Shown: positions 1-9,695, counted from the stretch's first letter. The stretch is DNA of 64,000 bases from Burkholderia savannae (GCF_001524445.2 NZ_CP013417.1:3906001-3970000); one strand, 5' to 3'. Notes: generated by a model not told the origin, from the sequence alone. A program made the numbers and translations.

Positions 1-51
1 AGGGCAGAAAGGGACAAAAAGCGAGCGCCGGCGGCCGGCACAGCCGGTTCG

Positions 52-90
52 CCGCCGCGAGGCGGCTGCCCGGCCACCGCCTCGCGGCGG
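52..90. repeat. perfect 14-bp inverted repeat
   Basis: Positions 52-65 and 77-90 are exact reverse complements around an 11-base loop, giving a strong GC hairpin about 200 bases before argB. No T-run follows on either strand, so it is not a classical terminator. It may belong to the end of a gene outside the window. I see no gene in 1-295. Confidence 0.6.
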
Positions 91-251
91 GCAGCCGAGC
101 ACCACGTGCCAAGCATAAGCGCCGCGCGCGGAATTTGCATGCGGATCGCGCAGGAAAACGTCACTTTTCCGGCGACGGCGCATGCTTGCGGCACCCGCGC
201 CGCCCATCGTCCGAACGGCCAAAAACCCCATGCTGCGGTGCGCCACTCCTG

Positions 252-257
252 TACAAT
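252..257 (+). promoter_or_regulatory. candidate -10 box for argB
   Basis: TACAAT lies 38 bases before the argB ATG and would give a leader of about 30 bases. No convincing -35 box is present at the right distance, so this is only a candidate. Confidence 0.35.
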
Positions 258-295
258 TCCGCCTGTTTCAACCGTTTCGCACCAGAGCCGCCGCC

Positions 296-1195
296 ATGTC
301 CGAGCCGATCGACCTCTCGCAGATCTCCCCCGTCCTGAAAGCCGAAATTCTCGCCGAAGCGCTGCCGTACATTCGCCGCTACCACGGCAAGACCGTGGTG
401 ATCAAATACGGCGGCAACGCGATGACGGAAGAGCGGCTCAAGCAAGGCTTCGCGCGCGACGTGATCCTGCTCAAGCTCGTCGGCATCAATCCGGTGATCG
501 TGCACGGCGGCGGCCCGCAGATCGACCAGGCGCTCAAGAAGATCGGCAAGCAGGGCACGTTCATTCAGGGGATGCGCGTCACCGACGAAGAGACGATGGA
601 AGTCGTCGAATGGGTGCTGGGCGGCGAGGTGCAGCAGGACATCGTCACGCTGATCAACCACTTCGGCGGCCATGCGGTCGGCCTGACGGGCAAGGACGGC
701 GGCCTCATCCACGCGCGCAAGCTGATGATGCCGGACCGCGACAACCCGGGCGAGTACGTCGATATCGGCCAGGTCGGCGAGGTCGAGGCGATCAACCCGG
801 CCGTCGTGAGGGCGCTGCAGGACGACGCGTTCATCCCGGTGATCTCGCCGATCGGCTTCGGCGAGGACGGCCTGTCGTACAACATCAACGCCGACCTCGT
901 CGCCGGCAAGCTCGCGACCGTGCTGAACGCCGAGAAGCTCGTGATGATGACGAACATCCCCGGCGTGATGGACAAGGAAGGCAACCTGCTGACCGACCTG
1001 TCCGCGCGCGAGATCGACGCCCTCTTCGAAGACGGCACGATTTCGGGCGGCATGCTGCCGAAGATCTCGTCCGCGCTCGACGCGGCGAAGAGCGGCGTGA
1101 AGTCGGTCCACATCGTCGACGGCCGCATCGAGCACTCGGTGCTGCTCGAGATCCTGACCGAGCAGCCGTTCGGCACGATGATCCGCTCGCATTGA
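296..1195 (+). CDS. argB: acetylglutamate kinase
   Basis: ArgB phosphorylates N-acetyl-L-glutamate with ATP in the second step of arginine synthesis, in the cytoplasm. The 299-residue product has the amino-acid-kinase fold landmarks: the N-terminal KYGGNAM loop, VHGGGPQI, the GKDGG stretch, and [10 protein letters not shown] followed by ISGGMLPK near the end. I chose the ATG at 296 because it gives the usual family length; an in-frame ATG at 182 would add 38 residues without family character. The reading frame ends in a TTGA overlap with the next gene, suggesting translational coupling. Confidence 0.95.
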   Translation: MSEPIDLSQISPVLKAEILAEALPYIRRYHGKTVVIKYGGNAMTEERLKQGFARDVILLKLVGINPVIVHGGGPQIDQALKKIGKQGTFIQGMRVTDEETMEVVEWVLGGEVQQDIVTLINHFGGHAVGLTGKDGGLIHARKLMMPDRDNPGEYVDIGQVGEVEAINPAVVRALQDDAFIPVISPIGFGEDGLSYNINADLVAGKLATVLNAEKLVMMTNIPGVMDKEGNLLTDLSAREIDALFEDGTISGGMLPKISSALDAAKSGVKSVHIVDGRIEHSVLLEILTEQPFGTMIRSH

Positions 1196-1995
1196 GCGCG
1201 CGCCGTCAGCCGCCCCGCGCGGCCTTGCCGCCAGCCGGCGAGCAGACGCCCGGACGCCGTCGCGCGCGGCGCGCCCGTCCGCACGCGGGCAGCCCCGTCT
1301 GGCTCTTCGATCTCGACAACACGCTGCATCACGCGTCGCACGCGATCTTCCCGGTGATCAACCAGGCGATGACGCAATACATCGCCGACACGCTGAAAGT
1401 CGAGCGCGCGCACGCCGATCACCTGCGCACCTACTACTCGCGCCGCTACGGCGCGGCGCTCCTCGGCCTCGCGCGCCATCATTCGATCGATCCGCACGAT
1501 TTCCTGAAGGTCGTCCACACGTTCGCCGACCTGCCGTCGATGGTGCGCGCCGAGCGCGGGCTCGCGCGGCTCGTCGCGGCGCTGCCCGGCCGCAAGATCG
1601 TGCTGACGAACGCGCCCGAGGCGTACGCGCGCGCGGTGCTGCGCGAGCTGAGGATCGAGCGCCTGTTCGAGCGCGTGATCGCGATCGAGCACATGCGCGA
1701 CCGCCGCGCGTGGCGCGCGAAGCCCGACGCGACGATGCTGCGCCGGGCGATGCGCGCCGCGCACGTGCGCCTGTCCGACGCGATCCTCGTCGAGGATACG
1801 CGCGGCCACCTGAAGCGCTACAAGCGGCTCGGCATCCGAACGGTCTGGATCACGGGGCACCTGCCCGGTCATCTGCCAAGCTACGGGCGGCCGCACTATG
1901 TCGATCGTCGCATTGGTTCGCTAAAATCGCTGCGATTGGGCACTCGATCGGGGCGACGAAAATGCAGCCGACTCACCCGCAGGACCCGGCAGTAA
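1192..1995 (+). CDS. HAD-family pyrimidine 5'-nucleotidase
   Basis: A HAD-superfamily hydrolase of the pyrimidine 5'-nucleotidase (SDT1-like) type, expected to remove phosphate from pyrimidine nucleoside monophosphates. Motif I is DLDNTL with the nucleophilic Asp; motif II is LTNAP; a Lys follows in WRAKPD; motif IV is LVEDT. No ATG lies between the argB stop and motif I. The best start is TTG at 1192, whose last two bases fall in the argB TGA (TTGA overlap); a TTG at 1225 is the alternative. The N-terminal 38 residues are Arg/Ala/Pro-rich and look disordered. The 3' end overlaps slmA by 34 bases. Confidence 0.82.
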   Translation: MSARRQPPRAALPPAGEQTPGRRRARRARPHAGSPVWLFDLDNTLHHASHAIFPVINQAMTQYIADTLKVERAHADHLRTYYSRRYGAALLGLARHHSIDPHDFLKVVHTFADLPSMVRAERGLARLVAALPGRKIVLTNAPEAYARAVLRELRIERLFERVIAIEHMRDRRAWRAKPDATMLRRAMRAAHVRLSDAILVEDTRGHLKRYKRLGIRTVWITGHLPGHLPSYGRPHYVDRRIGSLKSLRLGTRSGRRKCSRLTRRTRQ

Positions 1996-2663
1996 CCGCA
2001 GCGGCGGAAGACGAACGCAATCCCGCCTCCCGCACCCGCGTGCGCCTGAAGCCGGGCGAGCGTCGCGTGCACATTCTGCAGACGCTCGCGTCGATGCTCG
2101 AATCGCCGAAGAGCGAGAAGATCACGACCGCGGCGCTCGCCGCGCGTCTCGACGTGTCGGAGGCCGCGCTCTACCGGCATTTCGCGAGCAAGGCGCAGAT
2201 GTTCGAAGGCCTCATCGAATTCATCGAGGAGACGTTCTTCGGGCTCGTCAACCAGATCGCCGCGAACGAGCCGAACGGCGTGCTGCAGGCGCGCTCGATC
2301 GCGCTGATGCTGCTCAATTTTTCGGCGAAGAATCCCGGCATGACCCGCGTGCTGACGGGCGAGGCGCTCGTCGGCGAGCACGAGCGCCTCGCCGAGCGCG
2401 TCAATCAGATGCTCGAGCGGATCGAGGCGTCGATCAAGCAGAGCCTGCGCGTCGCGCTTCTCGAAGCGAGCGCGCGCGCCGACGCCGCCGCTGCCGCCGC
2501 GCCGCCGCCCTCCGTGCCGCTGCCGGACGACTACGATCCGGCGCTGCGCGCGAGCCTCGTCGTCAGCTATGTGCTCGGCCGCTGGCACCGCTATGCGAAG
2601 AGCGGCTTCACGAAAGCGCCGGGCGAACACGCCGACGCGCAGTTGCGGCTGATCCTGCAGTAG
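1962..2663 (+). CDS. slmA: nucleoid occlusion factor SlmA (TetR family)
   Basis: A TetR-type DNA-binding protein of 233 residues. SlmA binds sites scattered over the chromosome and blocks FtsZ assembly over the nucleoid. The N-terminal helix-turn-helix is visible in the stretch TTAALAARLDVSEAALYRHF, followed by SKAQMFEGLIEFIEE, both typical of SlmA/Ttk. An Ala/Pro-rich loop lies at about residues 168-182. The ATG at 1962 is inside the end of the preceding HAD gene, so the two are probably co-transcribed with argB. Assignment rests on the HTH sequence and on this gene order; the DNA-binding target is inferred from the family. Confidence 0.85.
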   Translation: MQPTHPQDPAVTAAAEDERNPASRTRVRLKPGERRVHILQTLASMLESPKSEKITTAALAARLDVSEAALYRHFASKAQMFEGLIEFIEETFFGLVNQIAANEPNGVLQARSIALMLLNFSAKNPGMTRVLTGEALVGEHERLAERVNQMLERIEASIKQSLRVALLEASARADAAAAAAPPPSVPLPDDYDPALRASLVVSYVLGRWHRYAKSGFTKAPGEHADAQLRLILQ

Positions 2664-2697
2664 CGCTGCAGCGGCGCAGGCGCGAAGCCGCCGCGAA

Positions 2698-2722
2698 CAT
2701 GGAGAACATGGAGAACATGGAG
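2698..2722. repeat. short 9-bp direct repeat
   Basis: CATGGAGAA is repeated almost three times directly after slmA. It is noncoding by context: an ORF read through it also crosses the metX riboswitch. Confidence 0.6.
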
Positions 2723-2828
2723 GACGCGGCGAGCACGAGGGAAACGGCGGGCATTACCGCGCTTCCGCGCCCGAAGCCAAACGCCTGGCGCTCGGCACGC
2801 CCTCGCCGCGACGCCGAAGTTTTTCCGT

Positions 2829-2834
2829 TATACT
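2829..2834 (+). promoter_or_regulatory. candidate -10 box for the metX leader
   Basis: TATACT stands 44 bases before the first helix of the riboswitch, so transcription from it would include the complete aptamer. The -35 region is weak. Confidence 0.45.
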
Positions 2835-2877
2835 TGCGCGATTGTTGTTGTCGTCGCTTCGCGGCGATGCTCGGAAA

Positions 2878-3029
2878 GCGCGCCGATTTGCTGACTCGAT
2901 TGCGGGCGCGCGAACCGGCCGGGGCTCCGTCCCGGCGGTTCAGTACAAATGCGGCTAAAGAGGTCGTCAGCCGGCTCCCCGCTTCCCGCGCACGCCCGAC
3001 AACCATTTAGCCGCCCAGTCATAAGGCGG
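2878..3029 (+). promoter_or_regulatory. SAM-II (SAM-alpha) riboswitch controlling metX
   Basis: The aptamer spans 2878-2960. A 7-bp helix is formed by GCGCGCC (2878-2884) and GGCGCGC (2905-2911), enclosing the conserved GATTTG (2885-2890) and TTGC (2900-2903); the downstream pseudoknot strand GCGGCTAAAG is at 2951-2960. An extra hairpin, GAACCG (2912-2917) with CGGTTC (2936-2941), sits in the loop. Downstream, TTTAGCCGC (3006-3014) is an exact complement of GCGGCTAAA (2951-2959), and CCGCC (3011-3015) can instead pair with GGCGG (3025-3029), which is the metX ribosome binding site. With SAM bound, the RBS would be hidden. SAM-II is known before metX in proteobacteria; the switching scheme is my inference. 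Confidence 0.8.
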
Positions 3030-3034
3030 AACGA

Positions 3035-4180
3035 ATGGAATCGATCGGCATCGTCGCTCCACAAACCATGCATTTCGCCGAACCGCTGCGCCTGCAAAGC
3101 GGCAGCGTGCTCGGCAACTATCAGCTCGTCGTCGAGACCTACGGCGAGCTCAACGCCGCGCGCTCGAACGCGGTGCTCGTCTGCCACGCGCTCAACGCGT
3201 CGCACCACGTCGCGGGCGTCTACGCGGACGATCCGCGCAACACCGGCTGGTGGGACAACATGGTCGGCCCCGGCAAACCGCTCGACACGACCCGCTTCTT
3301 CGTGATCGGCGTCAACAATCTCGGCTCGTGTTTCGGCTCGACCGGGCCGATGAGCATCGATCCCGCAACGGGCACGCCGTACGGCGCGCGCTTTCCGGTC
3401 GTGACGGTCGAGGACTGGGTGCATGCGCAGGCGCGCGTCGCCGACGCGTTCGGCATCGAGCGCTTCGCCGCGGTGATGGGCGGCAGCCTCGGCGGAATGC
3501 AGGCGCTCGCGTGGAGCCTCCTGTATCCGGAGCGGGTCGCGCATTGCATCGACATCGCGTCGACGCCGAAGCTGTCCGCGCAGAACATCGCGTTCAACGA
3601 GGTCGCGCGCTCGGCGATCCTGTCGGACCCCGATTTCCACGGCGGCGACTACTACGCGCATGGCGTGAAGCCGCGGCGGGGCCTGCGCGTCGCGCGGATG
3701 ATCGGCCACATCACGTATCTGTCCGACGACGACATGGCCGAGAAATTCGGCCGGGCGCTGCGCCGCTCGGACGGCGCGCTCGACGCGTACAACTTCAACT
3801 TCGACGTCGAGTTCGAAGTCGAGTCGTACCTGCGCTACCAGGGCGACAAGTTCGCCGACTACTTCGACGCGAACACGTACCTGCTCATCACGCGCGCGCT
3901 CGACTACTTCGATCCGGCGAAGGCGTTCGACGGCAACCTGACGGCGGCGCTCGCGCATACCAAGGCGAAGTATCTCGTCGCGGGCTTCACGACCGACTGG
4001 CGCTTCGCGCCCGCGCGCTCGCGCGAGATCGTGAAGGCGCTGCTCGACAACCGGCGCGCGGTGTCGTACGCGGAGATCGATGCGCCGCACGGGCACGACG
4101 CGTTCCTGCTCGACGACGCGCGCTATCACAACCTGGTGCGCGCCTATTACGAACGAATTGCCGAGGAGGTGGGCGCATGA
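3035..4180 (+). CDS. metX: homoserine O-acyltransferase MetX
   Basis: An alpha/beta-hydrolase that acylates L-homoserine, the first committed step of methionine synthesis. In Burkholderia, MetX-fold enzymes are thought to use succinyl-CoA (MetXS); acetyl-CoA cannot be excluded from sequence. The triad is visible: Ser151 in the GGSLGG elbow, Asp321 in TTDWRF and His354 in HGHDAF. Length is 381 residues, normal for the family. AAGGCGGA lies just before the ATG and is part of the riboswitch platform. The TGA overlaps the metW ATG (ATGA), the usual metXW arrangement. Confidence 0.95.
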   Translation: MESIGIVAPQTMHFAEPLRLQSGSVLGNYQLVVETYGELNAARSNAVLVCHALNASHHVAGVYADDPRNTGWWDNMVGPGKPLDTTRFFVIGVNNLGSCFGSTGPMSIDPATGTPYGARFPVVTVEDWVHAQARVADAFGIERFAAVMGGSLGGMQALAWSLLYPERVAHCIDIASTPKLSAQNIAFNEVARSAILSDPDFHGGDYYAHGVKPRRGLRVARMIGHITYLSDDDMAEKFGRALRRSDGALDAYNFNFDVEFEVESYLRYQGDKFADYFDANTYLLITRALDYFDPAKAFDGNLTAALAHTKAKYLVAGFTTDWRFAPARSREIVKALLDNRRAVSYAEIDAPHGHDAFLLDDARYHNLVRAYYERIAEEVGA

Positions 4181-4791
4181 ACCAACAGGCGCTGAACACG
4201 CTGTCCGCACGCGCGGACTTTCGCGCGATCGCGCGCTGGGTCGAGCCGCGCTCGACAGTGCTCGATCTCGGCTGCGGCGACGGGTCGCTGCTGTCGCTCC
4301 TCTCCGAGGAGCTCGAAGTATCGGGCTACGGCGTCGAGATCAACGATGCCGGCGTGCTCGCGAGCGTGAAGAACGGCATCAACGTGATCCAGCAGAATCT
4401 CGAGGACGGCCTGCGCCTCTTCGAGGATCACAGCTTCGATTTCGCGATCCTGTCGCAGACGCTGCAGACGATCCACCAGACGGCCGCGATCTTGCGCGAG
4501 ACCGCGCGCGTCGGCCGCGAATGCATCGTGTCGTTCCCGAACTTCGGCTATTGGGCGCACCGGCTGTCGGTGCTGCGCGGCCGCATGCCGGTATCGAAAT
4601 CGCTGCCTTACCAGTGGCACAACACACCGAACGTGCGGGTGCTGACGATCAAGGATTTCGAGGCGCTCGCGCCCGAAGTCGGCGTCGAGATTCTCGACCG
4701 CGCGGTGCTGCACGAAGGGCAGCCGATTCGATGGGGAGTGAACTGGCGTGGTAGTCTTGCGGTCTACCGCGTCAAGCGGAGACAACCCTAG
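4177..4791 (+). CDS. metW: methionine biosynthesis protein MetW
   Basis: A 204-residue methyltransferase-like protein that works with MetX in proteobacterial methionine synthesis. It has a class I SAM-binding motif, [11 protein letters not shown], at about residues 29-39, then GYGVEIND and the MetW-typical [12 protein letters not shown] and [11 protein letters not shown] segments. The start overlaps the metX stop by four bases. Its exact biochemical role is not fully settled in the family. Confidence 0.93.
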   Translation: MNQQALNTLSARADFRAIARWVEPRSTVLDLGCGDGSLLSLLSEELEVSGYGVEINDAGVLASVKNGINVIQQNLEDGLRLFEDHSFDFAILSQTLQTIHQTAAILRETARVGRECIVSFPNFGYWAHRLSVLRGRMPVSKSLPYQWHNTPNVRVLTIKDFEALAPEVGVEILDRAVLHEGQPIRWGVNWRGSLAVYRVKRRQP

Positions 4792-4802
4792 TATTTAGTT
4801 CG

Positions 4803-6116
4803 ATGACCAAACCACCGCACGACGCGCCCGCCCTCAACGCCCACGAGGACCACCCGGGCTGGCGCGCGTTTCTGAACACGCACATGCTGATCTGCGTCTT
4901 TCTCGGCTTCACGTCGGGACTGCCGCTCTTCACCCTCGTCTACCTGGTGCAAGCCTGGCTGCGCTCGGAAGGCGTGAACCTGAAGGAGATCGGCCTCTTC
5001 GCGCTCATTCAGTTCCCCTACACGTGGAAGTTCCTGTGGGCGCCGCTGATGGACCGCTTCATCCCGCGCCTGCCCGGCTGGCGGCCGGGGCGGCGGCGCG
5101 GCTGGATGCTCGTCACGCAGTTGCTCGTCGCCGTTGCGATCGCGGCGCTCGGCTTCGTGTCGCCGCGCGAATCGATCTGGACGGTCGCCGCGCTGACGAC
5201 GCTCGTCGCGTTCTTCGGCGCGAGCGCCGATATCGTGATCGACGCATACCGCCGCGAATTGCTGCGCGATACCGAGCAGGGCCTGGGCAACGCGGTGCAC
5301 GTGAACGCGTACAAGGTCGCGGCGCTGATTCCCGGCTCGCTGTCGCTGATCCTGTCCGATCACCTGCCGTGGGACGCCGTGTTCGCGCTCACGGCCGCGT
5401 TCATGCTGCCCGGCATCTTGATGACGCTCGTCGTGCGCGAACCCGACGTGCACGGCGCGCCGCCGAAGAGCCTGTCGGACGCGGTGGTCCTGCCGTTTCG
5501 CGAATTCATCGGCCGCGACGGCTGGCGCGGCGCGCTGCTCGTGCTCGGCTTCATCTTCCTCTACAAGCTCGGCGACACGATGGCGACGACGCTGTCGACG
5601 TCGTTCTTCCTCGACCTCGGCTTCAACAAGACGCAGATCGGCGTGATCGCGAAAACGACCGCGTTCTGGGCGAGCCTCGCGGGCGGCATCATCGGCGGCG
5701 TGTGGCTCGTGAAGATCGGCATCGCGCGCGGGCTGTGGATCTTCGGGGTCCTGCAGATCGTGTCGACGCTCGGCTTCGCGTGGCTCGCGAAGGCGGGCCC
5801 GGACGCCGTGCTGATGGCGGCCATCTACGGCTTCGAGACATTTTCCACGGGCCTCACGCTCGCCGCGTTCACCGCGTACATCGCGAGCACGACGGACCCG
5901 CGCTACACGGCGACGCAATTCGCGCTGTTCACGAGCCTCGCGTCGGTGCCGCGCACGCTCGCGTCGGCGTCGAGCGGCTTCATCGTGTCGCAGATCGGCT
6001 GGTTCGACTATTTCCTCGTCTGCGCGGCGCTCGGCATCCCCGGCATGCTGCTGCTGTTCAAGATCGCGCCGTGGAACGGCAGCATGCCCCGCAACGAGGC
6101 CGCCCGTGCAGGCTAA
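4803..6116 (+). CDS. ampG: AmpG-like muropeptide permease (MFS)
   Basis: A 437-residue inner-membrane protein with about 12 hydrophobic segments and the AmpG signature early on: FLGFTSGLPLF, then FKFLWAP-like text (TWKFLWAPLMDR). AmpG imports anhydro-muropeptides released from the wall for recycling. GRRRGWM after the third segment is an MFS cytoplasmic loop. It starts 11 bases after metW and its end overlaps the next gene by 11 bases, so metX, metW, ampG and the M48 gene likely form one transcript. The substrate is inferred from family similarity. Confidence 0.85.
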   Translation: MTKPPHDAPALNAHEDHPGWRAFLNTHMLICVFLGFTSGLPLFTLVYLVQAWLRSEGVNLKEIGLFALIQFPYTWKFLWAPLMDRFIPRLPGWRPGRRRGWMLVTQLLVAVAIAALGFVSPRESIWTVAALTTLVAFFGASADIVIDAYRRELLRDTEQGLGNAVHVNAYKVAALIPGSLSLILSDHLPWDAVFALTAAFMLPGILMTLVVREPDVHGAPPKSLSDAVVLPFREFIGRDGWRGALLVLGFIFLYKLGDTMATTLSTSFFLDLGFNKTQIGVIAKTTAFWASLAGGIIGGVWLVKIGIARGLWIFGVLQIVSTLGFAWLAKAGPDAVLMAAIYGFETFSTGLTLAAFTAYIASTTDPRYTATQFALFTSLASVPRTLASASSGFIVSQIGWFDYFLVCAALGIPGMLLLFKIAPWNGSMPRNEAARAG

Positions 6117-7149
6117 GCTGCGCGCCGCCCGCGCCGCGCTCACGTTCGCGGGCGGCGTCGCGCTCGGCGTAGCCGGCCCGGCGCTCGGGCTCGAGCTGTG
6201 CATGGCCGAGCCGGTCATCGTCGCCGACAACGGCGCGCCGTCCGCGCCGCCGCCGAGCGCGCCGCTCGTCGCCACGCCCGCGGCTCCGGCCGCGGCGCCC
6301 GCAGCCGGCAGCCCGCAGCCGTACGGGCTCGGCGATCAGCAGGTGCGCTACGGCAATGCGATCGTGTTCCGCAGCCTGATTCCGTCGCCGCTGCTCGAGC
6401 AGCTGACCGACAACGAATACCGGCAGACCGTGCAGGACGCCGCGCAGCGCGACCGCCTGCTGCCGCCGAACAGCGCGCGCGTGAAGCGGCTGCGCGCGAT
6501 CGTCACGCGGCTCGCGCCGTATGCGGTCAAGTGGAGCGAGCGCGTGAAGGGCTGGGGCTGGGAAATCGAGGTGCTGCGCTCGCGCTCGATTCGCGCGTTC
6601 TGCCTGCCGGGCGGCAAGGTGCTCGTCGACAGCGGGCTGCTCGACCGGCTGCGCCTCACCGACGACGAACTCGGCGTGCTGTTCGCGCACGAGATCGCGC
6701 ACGCGCTGCGCGAGCACGCGCGCTCGAGCCTCGGCGAGCAGCAGGCCGCGTCGCTCGGCACCGGCGCGACGCCGCTGCCGCCGCTCTTCGGACTGTCGGA
6801 CCCGCTGCCCGCGCCGCTCGGCGTCGTCGAGCGCTTCGCATCGGTCCGCTACGATCCGACCGACGAAACCGAAGCCGACGTGATCGGCGGCGACATCGCC
6901 GCGCGCGCGGGCTTCGATCCGCGCGCGGCGATCACGCTGTGGGACAAGCTCGCGGTCGCGACGCGCGCCGACAAGGAAAACGGCTTCATCTACGCGCATC
7001 CGTACGATACGCGACGCCGCAACGATCTGCGCAAGCGCCTTGCGGACCTGATGCCGCTCTACAAGAAAGCGCTCGACAAGCATGCCGACGCGAACGCCGC
7101 GGGCGCGGACGGCGCGAAGCAGCGCGGCACCGCGGCGGGAAATCGCTAG
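6106..7149 (+). CDS. M48-family zinc metalloprotease, exported
   Basis: A 347-residue protein with a hydrophobic N-terminal segment (about residues 8-35, likely a signal or anchor), an Ala/Pro-rich linker (to about 70) and a peptidase M48 domain. HEIAH at residues 195-199 supplies two zinc His ligands and the catalytic Glu; the later ETEAD (about residues 256-260) carries the third, Glu, ligand. It resembles the LoiP/BepA-like envelope quality-control proteases. The start overlaps ampG by 11 bases. Substrate unknown. Confidence 0.85.
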   Translation: MQAKLRAARAALTFAGGVALGVAGPALGLELCMAEPVIVADNGAPSAPPPSAPLVATPAAPAAAPAAGSPQPYGLGDQQVRYGNAIVFRSLIPSPLLEQLTDNEYRQTVQDAAQRDRLLPPNSARVKRLRAIVTRLAPYAVKWSERVKGWGWEIEVLRSRSIRAFCLPGGKVLVDSGLLDRLRLTDDELGVLFAHEIAHALREHARSSLGEQQAASLGTGATPLPPLFGLSDPLPAPLGVVERFASVRYDPTDETEADVIGGDIAARAGFDPRAAITLWDKLAVATRADKENGFIYAHPYDTRRRNDLRKRLADLMPLYKKALDKHADANAAGADGAKQRGTAAGNR

Positions 7150-7383
7150 GCGATGAATCGCCGAACGGTGAATCGCCAGACGGCAAAGGTTGAACCGCGA
7201 AAGTTGAACGGCCGCGGCTGATCGGCGAAGGCCGGGCAACGCGCCTCACGAACTCTCCCGCACCGCGTCGCGCCCGCGGTCGGCTCCGCGGTTTGCGCCC
7301 GCAGCCCGGGCCGGCAGACCGCCTTGGTCGAGCCGCTTGCGCGAGTCCCCCAGCGCGTTCGCGCCGCCCGTCACGCCCCTCCG

Positions 7384-8328
7384 TCATTCCCCCGCCTCGA
7401 GCGCGATCGGCTGCCGGCCGCCCGCCTGCACCCAGCGCACTTCGTCGCTCGGGCTGCGTCCGAACAGCCGCTTGAACTCGCGGCTGAACTGCGACGCGCT
7501 CGCATAGCCCACCCGCGCCGCCGCCGCGCCCGCGCTCAATCCGTCCTGCACCATCATCAGCCGCGCATGATGAAGCCGCGTCGCCTTCACGTACTGCATC
7601 GGCGAGCTCGCCGTCACGCTCTTGAACTGCGCATGAAACACGGCGACGCTCATCCCCGCTTCGCTCGCGAGCGTCTCCACGTCGAGCTCGCCGCTCAGAT
7701 CCGCGTGAATCCGCCGCAGCGCCTTCGCGACGCGGCCGAAGTGATGTTGCTGCGCGAGCGCCGCGCGAATCGCGTCGCCTTGCGCGCCCGTCAACACGCG
7801 GTAGCCGATCTCGCGCATGATCGCCGGGCCGAGCACGCGCGTGTCGGCGGGCGACGCGAGCGTCTCGAGCAGGCGCAGCACCGCGTCCGCGAGCGGCGCG
7901 TCGAGCGGCGTCGAGTAAACGCCGCGCGGCTCGCTGATCGACGCGCCGTGCGTCTCGTCGAGCAGGATCGCGAGCTCGGCGATCACCGCGAGATCGATGC
8001 GAATCGACAGCGCGAGGAACGGCTCCTCCGGCGTCGCGAACGTCTCGCATTCGAACGGCAGCGGCACCGACAGCACCAGATACTGCTGCGCGTCGTAGAC
8101 GAAGGTCTGCTCGCCGACATAGCCGCGCTTGCGCCCCTGGCAGACGACGACGATGCTCGGCTCGTACAGCACCGGCATTCGCGGCACCGGCCGGTTCGAG
8201 CGAATGAAGCGCACGCCGTCGATCGCGGCGTGCGTATAGCCTTCGTTCGGCGCGAGCCGGTCGAACAGCGCGAGGATGCGACGCCGCAGATGCGCGCCGC
8301 CGTCGTGGAAAAGGGGTTCGAAGCTCAT
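7384..8328 (-). CDS. AraC-family transcriptional regulator
   Basis: A regulator of 314 residues. The N-terminal part matches the AraC_N ligand-type domain (VVCQGRKRGYVGEQTF, followed by a beta-rich segment), and the C-terminal third holds two HTH motifs (LASEAGMSVAVFHAQFK and AARVGYASASQFSREFKRLFG). I chose the ATG at 8328 because GAAGGAAG stands just before it; a start seven codons upstream is possible. It is divergent from the alcohol dehydrogenase gene, and regulators of this group often control such oxidoreductases, so it probably responds to an alcohol or aldehyde and acts in the 218-base gap between them. Confidence 0.88.
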   Translation of the reverse strand: MSFEPLFHDGGAHLRRRILALFDRLAPNEGYTHAAIDGVRFIRSNRPVPRMPVLYEPSIVVVCQGRKRGYVGEQTFVYDAQQYLVLSVPLPFECETFATPEEPFLALSIRIDLAVIAELAILLDETHGASISEPRGVYSTPLDAPLADAVLRLLETLASPADTRVLGPAIMREIGYRVLTGAQGDAIRAALAQQHHFGRVAKALRRIHADLSGELDVETLASEAGMSVAVFHAQFKSVTASSPMQYVKATRLHHARLMMVQDGLSAGAAAARVGYASASQFSREFKRLFGRSPSDEVRWVQAGGRQPIALEAGE

Positions 8329-8546
8329 CGGACTTCCTTCGGACTGCAAGAGAATCAGGCTTGCAATCTAGCACCGGACAAGCCTTTTTTCCGCACTTTG
8401 CCCGGCATTCGAGAGAAATAGGCAAACGTTCGAGATCTTCAGGTATTCCGCGCGCGTACCCCCGTGCTTACGATGTGCCCCGTGCCGCTGCGCCGCCGCA
8501 TTCCGCGGCCGCGCGCGGCGCGTGTCTTTTCGAGTCAGGAGCCTTC

Positions 8547-9611
8547 ATGAGCACGACTTACGCTTACGCGGCAACGAGCGCCACGACGCCGCTCGCGCCG
8601 TTCGAATTCCAGCGCCGCGCGCTGCGCGATCTCGACGTGCAGATCAAGATCCTCTACTGCGGCGTCTGCCATTCCGATCTCCACCAGGCCCGCAACGAAT
8701 GGAAGAACACGACGTACCCGGTGGTGCCGGGCCATGAGATCGTCGGCCGCGTGACGGCCGTCGGCCCGCAGGTCACGCGCTTCAAGGCGGGCGAGCTCGT
8801 CGGCGTCGGCTGCCTCGTCGATTCGTGCCGCACGTGCCCGAGCTGCGCGGAAGGGCTCGAGCAGTATTGCGAGAACGGTTTCGTCGGCACGTACAACGGC
8901 CGCGACCGCGCGACGGGCGACATCACGTACGGCGGCTACTCGACGCAGGTCGTCGTCGACGAGGCGTTCGTGCTGCGCGTGCCCGACACGCTCGATCCGG
9001 CGGGCGCGGCGCCGCTCCTCTGCGCGGGGATCACCACGTATTCGCCGCTGCGCCAGTGGGGCGCGGGGCCCGGCAAGAAGGTCGGCATCGTCGGCCTGGG
9101 CGGCCTTGGCCACATGGGCGTGAAGCTCGCGCGCGCGATGGGCGCGCACGTCGTGCTGTTCACGACATCGCCGCCGAAGATCGAGGACGGCAAGCGGCTC
9201 GGCGCGCACGAAGTCGTCATTTCGAAGAACGAAGCGCAGATGAATGCGCATCTGAACAGCTTCGACTTCATTTTGAACACGGTCGCCGCGCAGCACGATC
9301 TGAATCCGTTCCTCCACCTGCTGAAGCGCGACGGCACGATGACGCTCGTCGGCGCGCCGGAGCACGATCATCCGTCGCCGCGGGTCTTCAACCTGATCTA
9401 CAAGCGCCGCCGCCTCGCGGGCTCGCTGATCGGCGGCATCGCCGAGACGCAGGAGATGCTCGATTTCTGCGCGCGGCATGGAATCACGTCGGACATCGAA
9501 GTGATTCCGATGTCGCAGCTCAACGCAGCGTACGAGCGGATGCTGAAGAGCGACGTGAAGTACCGCTTCGTGATCGACATCGGGTCGATCAAGCCGAAGC
9601 TCGCGGCGTGA
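8547..9611 (+). CDS. zinc-dependent NAD(P) alcohol dehydrogenase (YahK-like)
   Basis: A 354-residue medium-chain dehydrogenase. Catalytic-zinc ligands are in YCGVCHSDLH and GHE; the structural zinc cysteines follow the pattern C-x2-C-x2-C-x7-C (CRTCPSCAEGLEQYC); the nucleotide loop is GLGGLGHMG. The sequence is of the cinnamyl-alcohol/YahK subgroup, which reduces a broad range of aldehydes, usually with NADPH. I placed the start at 8547 (AGGAG 8 bases upstream); the longer reading frame lacks family similarity. Confidence 0.92.
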   Translation: MSTTYAYAATSATTPLAPFEFQRRALRDLDVQIKILYCGVCHSDLHQARNEWKNTTYPVVPGHEIVGRVTAVGPQVTRFKAGELVGVGCLVDSCRTCPSCAEGLEQYCENGFVGTYNGRDRATGDITYGGYSTQVVVDEAFVLRVPDTLDPAGAAPLLCAGITTYSPLRQWGAGPGKKVGIVGLGGLGHMGVKLARAMGAHVVLFTTSPPKIEDGKRLGAHEVVISKNEAQMNAHLNSFDFILNTVAAQHDLNPFLHLLKRDGTMTLVGAPEHDHPSPRVFNLIYKRRRLAGSLIGGIAETQEMLDFCARHGITSDIEVIPMSQLNAAYERMLKSDVKYRFVIDIGSIKPKLAA

Positions 9612-9695
9612 CGAGCGGCTGCTCGCCCGACCGGCGCGCCGGCGCGTAGCGGAATCGATCCGGCGCGTCGCGCGCCGTTCGAGACGCCGGGCGCG

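Noticed and set aside
106..1191. Long open frame running into the HAD nucleotidase, which would give a 629-residue protein
   Set aside because: Up to 1191 it lies in a second frame of argB and is Arg/Pro-rich nonsense; only the part after the argB stop shows HAD motifs.
2699..3010. Possible 103-residue protein before metX
   Set aside because: It crosses the riboswitch aptamer and platform, and starts in a short repeat without a ribosome site.
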